From Sorghum bicolor (lineage: Eukaryota > Streptophyta > Magnoliopsida > Poales > Poaceae): a stretch of 64,000 bases of DNA. The DNA lies in NCBI RefSeq assembly GCF_000003195.3, contig NC_012877.2, positions 29,816,444 to 29,880,443 on the forward strand. Direction: 5' to 3'. This document shows positions 48,070 through 59,702 of the stretch, in pieces; position 1 is the first letter of the stretch; every line of letters begins with the position of its first letter. Below the pieces are notes generated by a model that saw nothing but the letters and a program-made list of their open reading frames with translations, was not told the origin of the DNA and did not search any database. The translations under genes and the position numbers were made by a program.

Positions 48070-48536
48070 TGTGGGGGTATAAACCCCTATACCCTTGCGG
48101 CTAGACTTCGGCCAGGAGGCTTGGCCCATTACGAGACGAGTTCAAGGCTTGATCCGACAACCTGGAGTTTCGCGCAAGGAAACAAGATGTGGAGATCAAG
48201 CAGGATTCTAGTCGGTTAGAATAGGAATTGATATCGAATTATCCATGGCAATTGTAACCGACTAGGATTAGTTTCCAGATCTGTAACCCTGCCCTCCAGA
48301 CTATATAAGAAGGGGCAAGGGACCCCCCTAGGACATATCACATCATTATCTCTCAACACAATCCAATACAACCAGACGCAGGACGTAGGTATTACGCCAA
48401 CTCGGCGGCCGAACCTGGATAAAAAGCTTGTCCGTGTCTTGCGTCACCATCGAGTTCGTAGTTTGCGCACCGTCTACCGATAAACTACTACCGTGGGTAT
48501 ACCCCAAGGTAGACTGCCGACCAGCTTTCGTCGACA
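48070..48536 (+). repeat. 5' LTR of the young Tat element
   Basis: 467 bp, TGTGGGGG...CGTCGACA. A TATA box (TATATAAG) is at 48303-48310. Identical to the 3' LTR except for one base just after the TATA box. Confidence 0.97.
48303..48310 (+). promoter_or_regulatory. TATA box in the Tat 5' LTR
   Basis: TATATAAG within ACTATATAAGAAGG, about 234 bp into the LTR; the LTR polymorphism lies directly downstream. Confidence 0.7.
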
Positions 48537-48556
48537 GTGGCGCGCCAGGTAGGGGG
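48537..48556 (+). promoter_or_regulatory. Primer-binding region of the Tat element
   Basis: GTGGCGCGCCAGGTAGGGGG follows the LTR end and is also found, inverted, next to the LTR of the deleted Tat element at 17510-17529. I do not assign the tRNA. Confidence 0.7.
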
Positions 48557-48584
48557 TGTGCGTGCAACTTTTCCGGCGAACAAG

Positions 48585-51491
48585 ATGGTCACGATCCCAG
48601 CTTCCGCGACCGTGCCTGAAGGCCTCACGTTCACCGTCGGCCAGATCACGTGGACGACGTTCAGCGGCGGCTTCGACCACGGTTCCGAAAGAGATCCAGA
48701 TCCAATCTGAGATCACGTCGTCTCCGACCACACGCATGACGGCACCAAGCGACCGACCACCGTTCCCACTCTACAAGGGAAAGGAGATCGACTGCTCGGA
48801 CCTTCTCCAAGCACTCGATCGTGCTGACTCCAAGCTACTCGAAGTTTCCCAACTAATAGATGGAGTTCTGCGCCGGCCCGACCAAGCTGCTCGAGCGGAT
48901 TTTTCCAAATCCCGCCGGCCAACTCGTGTCGCCACACACGAACGGCTGGGAACGTCTCTGACGGTAACTTCAACCCCCTCAGGACGATCCGTCGAGCTCA
49001 AGAAGGAAGACTATCCTTGCGGCCTGAACAACTCGGCCTCTGTTTACTCACAGCATACCCAATCCGTTTTTAGCAAGGCGGGTTGGTCGCCGACAAGAAA
49101 CAATCGTCACCACGTCAACATGGTGACAATCCGAGAGCTGCGGGACGGCCAGGTTTCCAGCACCAACTCAAGCACCGGCTCCGTCCCCACCGAGGTTATA
49201 AACACCGAAGACGAGGACTACGACCTGGATTTTCCTTCACACCCTCCGGGTTTTGACCGGTTCCCGATATTCCCCCCCCGGCGAGGGGATATTGTGTTCA
49301 ATGTCAGCGCCGACGAACCAGACGTTGACGGAGAAACGGATGACCAGAGGCAACTCCGCGAACAGCGTAACGCCGATCGCGCCCGACGACGTGCGGACGA
49401 GCAACAACAAATGCCACCAAATAATCTCAACGATGCCTTTGACATGGTCGGGGACCAGCCAGTCTACAAAACGCCAAGCGCCAACGTGGCTGTCGCCATG
49501 GCTAACCTGGATCGGCTTCCTGATACCCCCGAGTGCGAGGGAGTCCGGACCAGCATCCGAGCACACCTGATCGCCGCAATGGGACAGACTGCCACTCTGC
49601 TCAAAAGAGCCCAGGACGTCTCTTATACTGGAGCCGCCTCCGACCAGACTAATCATAGCCGGGCCTCACCCAGCAGGCGTCACCGCAGCCGCTCCCCCGA
49701 CAACCGTCGAGGGGACTCACGGCGCGATGATGGTGGTCGGGACGCCGATGGCCGCCGCGAGCAGAACCGCGTACGCGGCCAAGGAGAAGACCAACACAGG
49801 GATCTCCGCCACAACATCCCTTCCAAAGATGCCCGGGACCGCATCAACAGGCGCGCCGCAGAGAGAGCAGTCCATGAAAACCTGCGCCGCATCGAGTACG
49901 ATGCAACGCACGGTCCTCCGGGCCTGAGACAGTTCTCCTCACACCTCCGCCAGGTCGTGTGGCCCCGCAATTTCAAGCTCGAAAAACTTAAAAAATACGA
50001 CGGCAAGGAAAATCCAGAGAACTTGATCACCCTCTACGAAATCGCCGTCCGATCAGCGGCAGGGGATGAACACGTCATGGCTAACTACTTCCCCGTAGTC
50101 CTCGACCAGGCTGGTCATCAGTGGCTTCTCGGCTTGCCCGAGGACTCCTTCGACTCTTGGGAAGAGCTACGCCAGGCTTTCATCGACAACTTCATCGCCA
50201 CATGCGAGCAGCCTGGAAACAAGTATGACCTTGAAAGGATACGGGACAGGAAGAACGAACCTCTGCGCGATTACATCCGACGATTCTCGGACATGCGTCT
50301 CAAAATCCCGAAGATTTCTCATGACGAGGCCATCTCAGCCTTCATCAAGGGCCTGCGTTTCCACGAAGCGCTGAGGAACAAGCTGTTGCGTAAGCGTCCA
50401 ACAACGGTAGCATAGCTCCTCGCCACGGCCAGAAATTACGCCGATGCCGATGACGCAGAAAAACTAATCCGAGACGATGCAAGAGGTCCCGACCAGCCCC
50501 CCCGGCGAGATGACGGTCGTGGTCGCTACGACAGCAGAAATCACCGCCGCTCCGACAACCGCGATCACCGAGAGGGGTGGGATCGGCGGCGCGACAGCCG
50601 CGATGACTTCAGAGGAAAGCGCCCTCGCGATTACGACCACGAAGTAAATACAGTCAAACGTCCCAATGGACGACGGGACTACCAAGAAGACTACAACAAA
50701 ACGTTGAAAGGACCATGCCAACTACATCCAAAGTCCAATCATACCATGGAAGAGTGCCGCGTCCTAAAAAGTATCTATACACGGCGGGCCGCCCAAGACA
50801 ACTCCGCCAAGAAAAATAACAAGGGCGATGGGCACGACCACGAAGATGACGATGAGGACCAAGATAGGGACCCTCGACACCAATACGTCAGCCCCACTGA
50901 CGTGGTCCACTCCATTTTCGGGGGCAAGGTCTCCACTGAGTCCAAGCGAGAAAGAAAGCTGTTAAAGAGAGCCTGCCTCAACATAGACAGCACGGACGGG
51001 CTGATCGCAGATCCGAAATTTCCCACGTGGTCCCACAGGGAGATCTCGTTCAGCAGGAAGGACCAGTGGGCCGCTATCCCAGAGCCGGGTCGTTTCCCCC
51101 TGATTCTTGACCCCTGCATCAACAGCATCAGATTCGAGCGCGTGCTCGTGGACGGGGGAAGCTCCATCGACATCCTCTTCCGCAGCAGCCTGCCCGCCCT
51201 CAAGATATCCCCGGCACAACTAAAACCTTACGACGCCCAATTTTGGGGGGTTTTGCCAGGTCAAAGTTCAGTGCCCCTCGGACAGATAACATTGCCTGTC
51301 CAATTCGGCACACCCGACCACTTCCGGACGGAGTTCATCAACTTCGTAGTCGCGGATTTCGACGGGACCTATCACGCCATACTGGGCCGCCCATCGCTGA
51401 CAAAGTTCATGGTAGTCCCGCACTACTCATACCTGGTCCTTAAGATGCCCACGGAGAAGGGTGTCCTAACCGTCAGAGGCAACGTCTACAC
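48585..51491 (+). pseudogene. gag: Gag-protease of the young Tat element, disrupted
   Basis: The likely natural start is ATG 48585 (MVTIPASATVPEGLTFTVGQ), matched by the deleted element's gag, but that frame stops near 48710; the body continues in another frame, so a frameshift near 48690-48730 or a start at ATG 48736 (MTAPSDRPPF) must be assumed. Features: LYKGKEIDCSDLLQAL; an Arg/Asp-rich middle; gag core with HQWLLGLPEDSFDSWEELRQ and RDYIRRFSDMRLKIP; a zinc-knuckle variant CQLHPKSNHTMEEC (CX2HX4HX4C) near 50717; aspartic protease with LVDGGSSIDILF near 51150 and an ILGRPSL flap end. TAG at 50413-50415 splits gag from protease in frame, compatible with CAG to TAG. Gag would form particles; protease would mature them. 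Confidence 0.85.
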
Positions 51492-54400
51492 TGCGTCACC
51501 TGCGAAGAAGAAAGCTTCAAGATCACCGAGGCAATCGACCTCTCAATCCGCATGGCGGAAACAGCAAACCAAGCCGCGCAGCTGCCTCCCGACCAGCTCC
51601 GATTACCCGAACAGGCGACAGCCAGGAAGAACTCAAAATCCAAGGAGTACAAAGAAGTGCAGCTGGTCGAAGGCAACCCCGAGAAGACAGCCCTCATCGG
51701 GGCCAACCTGGATCCAAAATAGGAAGACGCGCTCGTCAGGTTTCTAAGGGACAACGTGAGCGTTTTCGCATGGAAACCCGTAGACATGCCCGGTGTCCCA
51801 CGAAACCTGATCGAGCACTCCTTAAATGTCTCGAAGACCGCAAGACCAATCAAGCAAAAAATGCGACGGTTCGCTCGTGACAAAAAGGAGGCTATTAGGG
51901 CAGAAATAACACGACTTTTAGCAGCCGGATTCATAAAAGAAGTGTATCATCCCGATTGGCTCGCCAATCCGGTTCTTGTACGCAAAAAGAATAATGAATG
52001 GAGAATGTGCGTTGATTACACTGGTCTTAACAAACACTGTCCTAAAGATCCTTTTGGTCTCCCTCGCATCGACGAGGTGGTCGACTCAACGGCCGGATGC
52101 GAACTCCTCTCCTTTCTAGACTGCTACTCTGGTTATCACCAGATCTCGCTAAAGGAAGAAGATCAGATCAAAACATCCTTCATCACACCCTTCGGCGCAT
52201 ACTGCTACACGACCATGTCTTTCGGACTCAAAAACGCCGGGGCCACTTATCAAAGGGCCATCCAGCAATGCCTCCACGACGAGATTCGCGATGACCTCGT
52301 CGAGGCCTATGTGGACGACGTGGTCGTAAAAACAAAGGACGCGAGCACCCTAATCGACAACTTAGATCGAACCTTCAAGGCACTCAATAGGTACAAGTGG
52401 AAGCTCAACCCCAAGAAATGCATTTTCGGCGTTCCTTCCGGTCTACTGCTCGGCAACGTCGTCAGTCGCGACGGCATACGACCAAACCCTTCAAAAGTCA
52501 AAGCCGTACTCGACATGCGACCACCAAAAAACGTCAAGGACATTCAGAAGCTAACCAGATGCATGGCCGCCCTCAGTCGTTTCATCTCAAGGCTGGGAGA
52601 AAAAGGCCTCCCTTTCTTCAAACTATTGAAAGCGTCAGAAAAATTTTCTTGGACAGAGGAAGCCGACGCTGCGTTCACTCAGCTTAAGACCTTCCTCACT
52701 TCACCACCTGTCCTCACAGCGCCTCAACCCAATGAAGACCTACTTCTTTACATTGCTGCAACCGACAGGGTTGTTTCCACGGCAATAGTGGTCGAGCGAG
52801 ATGAACCAGGTCACGCCTATAAGGTCCAGAGACCCGTTTACTTCATAAGTGAAGTCTTAAACGAGTCCAAGGCCAGGTATCCACAAATACAGAAGCTCAT
52901 ATACGCCATTCTGATAACATCAAGAAAGCTGAAGTACTACTTCGACGGCCATCAAGTCCTGGTGACAACCAGTTTCCCTCTCGGGCACATCCTGCGCAAT
53001 AAAGACGCCAATGGCAGAATCGTGAAATGGGCGATGGAATTGTGCCCATTTTCGTTGGAGTTCCAGAGCCGAACTACGGTCAAGTCTCAGGCCCTGGTCG
53101 ATTTCATTGCCGAATGGACGGATCTCAATGAGCCTCCCGTTCCCGATGTCTCAGACCACTGGTCAATGTTCTTTGATGGGTCCTTGAACATCAATGGTGC
53201 CGGCGCTGGGATACTGTTCGTATCACCCAACAAGGACAAACTGCGTTACGTCCTTCGGATCCTTTTCCCGGCGTCAAACAACGTCGCCGAATACGAAGCA
53301 TGCTTGCATGGCATAAGACTAGCCGTTGAGCTGGGAATCAAGCGACTATATGTCTATGGCGACTCCGCCTTGGTCATCAACCAGCTCAACAAGGAGTGGG
53401 ACGCAACCCACGAGAAGATGGATCTCTATTGCAAAGAAATTCGCAAATGGGAAACCAACTTCTACGGCATAAAGTACATCCACGTGGTCCGGGATAAGAA
53501 CCAAGCAGCAGATGCGTTGTCGAAGCTAGGCTCATCTCGAGTACAGATCCCGCGGGGTATTTTCGTCCAAGACATCCACGAGCCGAGCGTAGGCTCCTCT
53601 CTGGTCGACAAGCAACCTGCCGAGGCAATGCTCATAGACGACGCCACTCCAACAACCGGTGGGCGTGACTGGCGTATCCCGTTCATCAAATACATATCGG
53701 ATGGGACAGGCCTTCAGGACAAAACAGAGAATGAGCGCCTCATCCGACGGTCAAAGAGCTACATCCTGGTCGACGGAAAACTCATGCGGAAAAACACAAG
53801 CTCCGAAGTATTGCTCAAGTGCATACCCCAAGATCATGGTATCAAGCTCTTAGAGGACATACATGCTGGATCCTGCGGCAATCACGCCGCATCCAGAACA
53901 CTGGTCGGAAAGGCTTTCCGAGCAGGCTTTTATTGGCCAACCGCGGTCGGCGACGCAGAAAAACTGGTTCGACATTGCGAAGGATGTCAGTTCTTCGCTA
54001 AGAGGACCCACGTACCCGCCCACGAAATTCAAACCATCCCGTCGTCTTGGCCCTTCGCTTGCTGGGGGCTTGACATGATCGGGCCATTTAAACCAGCCCC
54101 GGGTAATTTCAAGTTCGTCTTCGTGTTAGTCGACAAGTTCTCCAAGTGGATTGAATACATGCCCCTGGTCAAGGCAACCTCCGAGAAGGCTGTGGAGTTC
54201 CTCAATCAAATCATACACAGATTTGGCATCCCGAACAGCATAATCACCGACCTGGGCACTCAGTTTACTGGCACCACCTTTTGGGACTTCTGCGATGACA
54301 GAGGCATAGTCATAAAATACGTGTCAGTGGCACATCCACGTGCCAACGGTCAAGTTGAACGTGCTAACGGAATGATTGTTGATGCCCTAAAGAAAAGGTT

Positions 54401-54908
54401 GTACACCGAAAACGACAGAGCACCCGGACGATGGATGAAAGAATTGCCGGCAGTGGTCTAGGGCCCCCGAACTCAGACCAGTCGAAACACAGGGGTGTCT
54501 CCCTACTTCATGGTGTACGGTGCAGAGGCGGTCCTGCCGTCTGACATACACTTCGGATCTCCTAGAATCGAACACTTCGACCAGGCGACCGCTGACAACG
54601 CCAGAGAACTCGAAATCAATTGCATGGAGGAAAAGCGTTTAGATTCTTGTCTCCGAACAGCAAAATATCTCGCGGCAGTCAGGCGATACTACAACAGGAA
54701 CGTCAAAGAGCGTTCCTTCGTGGTCGGCGATCTGGTACTCCGATGGAAGACAAGCCAGGAGGGAATGCACAAGCTATCCACTCCCTGGGAAGGACCCTTC
54801 GTGGTGACCGAGGTCACGCGACCTACGTCCTACAGATTGGCATACCCAGACGGAACACGAGTGCCTAACTCTTGGCACATCGACAAACTGCGACGTTTCT
54901 ATCCATAA
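51492..54908 (+). pseudogene. pol: Pol (RT, RNase H, archaeal-type RNase H, integrase) of the young Tat element, disrupted
   Basis: The frame changes relative to gag-protease near 51492. TAG 51720-51722 precedes the long open part (51756-54461), and TAG 54459-54461 splits the integrase tail (continuing in frame to 54908). Counted from 51756: RT motifs around residues 60-250 with FLDCYSGYHQI near 120 and YVDD at 185-188; RNase H with YFISEVLNESKARY near 365; a second RNase H from MFFDGSLNINGAGAGIL (near 470) to DKNQAADALSKL, the archaeal-type domain characteristic of Tat elements; integrase zinc region (GNHAASR...CEGCQ) near 705-745, catalytic motifs WGLDMIGPF, TDLGTQFTG and HPRANGQVERANG. DLG replaces the usual DNG at the second Asp. 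The C-terminal part reads LVLRWKTSQEGMHKLSTPWE. All stops are TAG. Confidence 0.92.
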
Positions 54909-55186
54909 AGTTTTAATCACTTTCCTTTGTAAGTATCTTACAATTTTTTGATAATGAAATTCTCTATTTTCTGCCTATACCTTGTCGCACACAGCACTCG
55001 GCAAAACTCCTGCAATGGACGCTCTTAGCGACTACCAAGACAAATACGGTGACACGTCACTCAGATATTCTTACAGCGCTCAAAGTAACAGTCATGACAA
55101 AAAGCAAACTTTATTACAAACTTTACATACAAAGTTTACAATAAATACCCTGACGGGCAGACACTAGTCTATTCCTACAGACTACT
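54909..55186. other. Gap between convergent sense pol and antisense gene
   Basis: About 280 bp, AT-rich near 54930-54970. It probably holds the 3' end of the antisense transcript; no polyadenylation signal could be assigned securely. Confidence 0.5.
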
Positions 55187-58100
55187 CTACTGGCCTAGCC
55201 GCTCGGGCTGATCACCCGCCTGGCCCTGCTGCCCGGACGAAGGGGTCGGGGCCACCGGCGCCTGGCTGGTCGAGACCGCAGGCGTCGACCGCCCATCTCC
55301 CGCAACGGACGCGCCCGACAACTCCCTGGCCGACCTATCTGAACTCGGCTGGTCTGGAGGGGTGGCCGTTCCGCACAGATTGATGTCGCCGATCACTGTC
55401 GACGACAAGTCCAGCAGACTCCCCCGAAGCTCGTCCGCTTCCTGTGGGCCGACTTCCTTCGGGTACCCTTTCTCTAGCCTGCTCAAATCGACCAGGGGGT
55501 AGTGGGCGCGCACCATGCTGAGGACGTGCGCGCCGGCAAATTCCCCGGCGTCCTTCACGAACTGCTGGAGCCAGTCCCACGCCCGTTGCGCCTTCTCGAC
55601 CGGGGTCAACTGCGGCGCGCGGGGCTGGCTCTCCGGGAGCTCGGGACTGATCAGGTCTAGGACCGGGGACACTCCTTTCCAGATCCTACAACAGTTGACC
55701 TTCCAGGAGTCCCGGTCCTTGATCAGATCATCCAGGTGCTTCTTGGCGTTCACCTTGAGCACTGCAAGCGAAACAAAGCGTTACTTTCGGCATACCAAAC
55801 AAACAAAAGGGCGACAAGCAGCAACTAACACGGTGGCACTCATTACCAGATAATTCCCGGTCCTTTCGACCCAATTCCTCTCCTGCTCGCCGCTCGGACT
55901 CCAGCGCACCGGCGAGCTTTTGGCTGAGCTGTTCCTTCTCTTGTTGGAGGCGCGCCACCTCCTCCTCCAAGTCTGCGTGAATCATAAACTGGTCAGTAAA
56001 GCAAACTGCAAAAGTACGTAAAGCTGCTCGGAGCATGTGACCAACCTTCTCGCTGCCGGTACTGATCGGCTAAGCGACGAGTGAGGTCGAGACGACGCTC
56101 CTCTTGGGCACTCATCTCGGCCACCTTCTCCCCGACCTCCGACCGCAGACGGTCTACCTCCGCGGTAAGGGCCTTGTTCTCGGCCATGACGCCTTCTATC
56201 TGGTCAAAGCACCGTTTCCGGTACTTTGCCGTTTTCATTGCGCCCTACAAAGCGAGCATATAACAACCATGCAAGACAGGGCATAGAATGTACAGCAGTA
56301 CAAAAAGTCGCTTACCTTGACTTCGTCGACGAGGCGCTTGGCCGCGCGCTCCACTCTGGCGGCCTCCTCTGTCTCGGCGAGCTCCTCATGCCCGATAAAG
56401 TGATCCCCGCGTTGGCGCCACACATACACGTGTTGGCGGCCATCACGGGGACGACCCTCGATCTCTTCCACCTCGTCATCGGAGGCCGCCCGGGTTTCCT
56501 CCTGCGCTGCGTCACCCCCAGTGGTGGTCCCAGGTAGTACTGATCCTCGGACCAGACCTGGGGAGCCTGCAGTCGAAGAGTTCCCTGCTCGGGATGGCGT
56601 GGAGACTTCACTCCCCCCGGCAGGAGGCGCGGTCGGGGATCTTCCCTCCTCTTCTGTGACGCCGGCTGGGGGAACCTCTTCAGCCCTGGTCGGGCTGCCT
56701 GTTGTAGTCGGCGCCGCGGTCGGGAGCCCCTCCGTGCTCCGAAGCGCGACTGCAGCGGTAGGCTGCTCTGTGGTCTGGGGGGCCGTATCTTCAGCAGCGC
56801 GGACTGGCTCGCCCGTCCCCTGGCTGGCAGCCTGGCCGGGGTCGACATCCGACGCCGCACTACAGGAACAAAAGTGTAATTTCAAAAAAAAAAAAATCAA
56901 ATTGGAGTCCAAAATACGTATGTCGAACACTTACAGGTCTGATCGACGGTGGGTGGCGGTGAACCTCCTCCTCGCCCGGCCGGTCGGCACCTGCGCCCCC
57001 GTCTCGACAACTTGCGGTGCAGGGGCGTCGCTGGCCACTCGATCAGTAGCGGCCGGCGCATTATCTGGGCGGCCCCGGGGCCGTCGGACCAACGACGGCG
57101 CAGCCTCCTCGTCGTCGTCGTCGTCGTCAACGATCCGCACGAGCCGACGACGCTTCGGCGCTTGGCTGCTCTCCGCCGGTAGATCTGCCGGCAGCTCCAG
57201 TGTCGGCAAAGGATCTGCCGGCAATGGCCTCTTCCCCGCTACCCTCTCCTCAGAGGTCGGAACGGGGCGGGCTTGGTCCTCTTCACTGCTGGTGTAATGA
57301 GTACACCGAGCAGCGTCCTCCTCTGGTGGGTCTTCTCCCGCAGGATTTTCCATCCCCGGTGCCAGTGATACATACACTGTGCACCGGTCGACATCGCCGA
57401 TCTGCAAAAGCAACAGAGATGAGTCAGCTGCCGACGATATACGAATGATAAAACAAAATAATCTGTTACATACCTTTGGTGCTGGTCGTCCTAACTTGAA
57501 GGCTTGCACCCGATCACTGCCACGGATGAAGCCTCCGTCCGCAAAGTTAAACAGCTCGTTCAACAGTTGTTGTACCTCCGCTTTCTCCAAGATCTCTGGC
57601 TGCATCCTGGTCGGGTCCACGCTTCCGGCATACTCGTACGCCGAGTGTACCCTCTTCTGGCAGGGCATCACCCGACGACAAATGAAGTTGCCGACCACGC
57701 CAAGCCCGTCCAGGCGCGACCAGTCGATCAGCTTCATGAGATCCGCCACTGGACCGTCGAACTCCGGGCGGTCAGTCCAGCTCATCCTCTTCTCAGGAAT
57801 GTATCCTACGTCGCAGAACGTGGAGCTGCCCGGTTCCTCCCTGATGTAGAACCACTTCCTGTACCATTCGGTCAAGGAAGTGTTCCATGGACAGTGCAGG
57901 TAGCGATTCTTCATTCCATCACGAAGGTTGAGGTATACTCCACCTGCAACCTTGGAGCCTCCAACTGCTCCCTTCTTCCTCAAGCAAAAAAGATACCGAA
58001 AAAGATCGAAGTGCGGCTCTATGCCAACATAGGCCTCGCACAGGTGGATAAAAGTAGAAATGAGGAGAATTGAGTTCGGGTGCAGATTGCAAATCCCGAT

Positions 58101-58361
58101 CTCATAGTACAAAAGAAGACCTTGAAGAAAAGGATGAACAGGAACACCAAAGCCCCTCTTAATGAAATCTTCAAATACGACGATCTCACCGGCGCGGGGG
58201 TCGGGGTAGCTCTCCCCCTCCGGTGCCCTCCAGCCGCCAAGCTCCGGGCTGTGCAGAAGCCCCATATCGACGAGGTCACCAAGAGATTTCGTGGTGCTGC
58301 GGGACTTTTTCCACTCCTTGGCCATCAGTTCGGCCCTCTTCCTGGAGTCGCTCTTCGCCAT
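55187..58361 (-). CDS. Antisense six-exon gene in the Tat element, predicted 932 residues, apparently intact
   Basis: ATG 58361-58359, stop 55189-55187. Exons by splice sites: 58361-57474, 57401-56935, 56859-56316, 56244-56046, 55972-55847, 55761-55187. Introns are 71-85 bp, all GT-AG (GTATGT, GTAAGT, GTAAGC, GTTGGT, GTAATG donors), and the exons total 2799 bp with frame kept at every junction and no internal stop. Exon 1 (residues 1-296) resembles the 'putative gypsy-type transposon' domain of grass antisense ORFs (VVFEDFIKRGFGVPVHPFLQ; FIHLCEAYVGIEPHFDLFRY). Exon 2 has KRRRLVRI followed by an acidic run and an RPRGRP AT-hook-like motif. Exon 3 is Ala/Glu/Thr/Pro rich. Exons 4-5 look coiled coil (DLEEEVARLQQEKEQLSQKL). 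Exon 6 ends low complexity. Function is unknown; related Tat elements such as Grande carry antisense ORFs in this place. Confidence 0.75.
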
Positions 58362-58473
58362 TGGAGGTGCGAAAGTGGGCTTGAGTTAGGAAGATGCGGG
58401 TGGTTGAAGGAGGTGGCAGCGGAAGGCTTGAAGGCAATGGCAGGGTAAGCAGTACAGGCGGAACTGTCAGGCT

Positions 58474-58480
58474 CTTATAA
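58474..58480 (-). promoter_or_regulatory. TATA-like box for the antisense gene
   Basis: Minus strand reads GGTTATAAGAGC; the box is about 115 bp upstream of the ATG at 58361. It suits a start site near 58445 and an ~85-base leader. The surrounding 58485-58540 is GC-rich and includes an inverted GGGAAGTG/CACTTCCC pair. Confidence 0.5.
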
Positions 58481-58769
58481 CCCGCGACTCCACCTCTCCC
58501 ACTTCCCGTATTCTCGGGAAGTGGGCGGGCCATGCGGCGGATGCGGCGTTTCGGTTCACAATGATTATAGACAATTAATGCGGCGGAGTTTTCGTACCAA
58601 TTGATGGTTTCCTTTTCTCAAATCATGCCAAGGGCGGCTGCACAGTTGCCAGGCGCAATTTTTCATGCATCCATCTGACACCCCGTGAGGAGGTCTCGTC
58701 GCGTCAACTTTAACTGGAAAGATCTTTTCAAAAAACAAAAAGACACATATGCCAGAGAGTCAAGAATCC

Positions 58770-59119
58770 AAGGACTGCACCGACCACCGAGTACTCGACG
58801 CTCGGGGACTGGTCGTCCAGTCTATCAGCTCGGAACTTTAAGGACTGCACCGACCACCGAGTACTCGACGCTCGGGGACTGGTCGTCCAGTCTATCAGCT
58901 CGGAACTTTAAGGACTGCACCGACCACCGAGTACTCGACGCTCGGGGACTGGTCGTCCAGTCTATCAGCTCGGAACTTTAAGGACTGCACCGACCACCGA
59001 GTACTCGACGCTCGGGGACTGGTCGTCCAGTTTATCAACTCGGAACTTCAAAGATTGCACCGACCACCGAGCACTCGATGCTCGGGGACTGGTCGTACAG
59101 TATAGCAACGCAGAATTCT
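58770..59119 (+). repeat. 70-bp tandem repeat in the Tat 3' region, five copies
   Basis: Units start at 58770, 58840, 58910, 58980 and 59050. The first three are almost identical; the fourth and fifth diverge. Each contains CTCGGGGACTGGTCGT. Tandem repeats between the coding part and 3' LTR are known in Tat elements. Confidence 0.9.
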
Positions 59120-59702
59120 AAGGAGCGCACTTGGTGCTTGGGGACTGGTCGTCATACTATTATACACCCGGGGACTGGTCGATTAGTCTATTCAATTGCA
59201 GACGAGCATGATATGCTCGGGGACTGGTAAATTCAATTTTTTAGACCTTGCTACAAGGCTCATACTTCGCCTTCCAGCAAGCTCGGGGACTACATCGGTA
59301 CGATGCATCTGGCGATGCATCTCAGTTTCAGAATTTCTTTGAGGACTTTTCTTTTGACCCTGGCACCACGTGCCTACGTCACCTACTACCAGGCTCGGGG
59401 ACTAAGTGGGCACACTTCACCTTGCGGTGAATATGCTTGCTTTTTGAAAGACTATACTTTTCAAAAAAGTAAAGTGGGCACACTTCACCAGGAAAGAAAT
59501 CTTTCTTAATTTAGAGCACCAAGCATTCTTCGAACAACTCGCTTCTTCGATGTCAATGTTGATCAACTGTCTTTTGAGTTGGTCAAAGAACTGTTGCAAT
59601 TGTTTGGGCGACTTTCCCACTTATTGAAGACGTCAAGTCTCACTGATCGAAGAAGCTCAAGACGGCGTGTTACATCACAATACATGGTGCTCGGGGACTA
59701 GC
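59120..59702 (+). other. 3' untranslated region of the Tat element before the 3' LTR
   Basis: No gene. Further scattered CTCGGGGACT words (about 59217, 59282, 59394 and 59691), the last directly before the LTR where the polypurine tract should be. AAGTGGGCACACTTCACC occurs twice (about 59404 and 59473). Matches the deleted Tat element (15808-16290, inverted). Confidence 0.75.

Noticed and set aside
51480..51500. Programmed frameshift between Tat gag-protease and pol
   Set aside because: The frame change is at a plausible domain boundary, but I see no slippery heptamer, and TAG 51720 follows in the new frame. Not excluded, not supported.
56521..57297. Plus-strand 258-codon ORF and its neighbours at 57504-58073
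   Set aside because: They lie opposite exons of the spliced antisense gene in GC-rich sequence and show no family resemblance; shadow ORFs.
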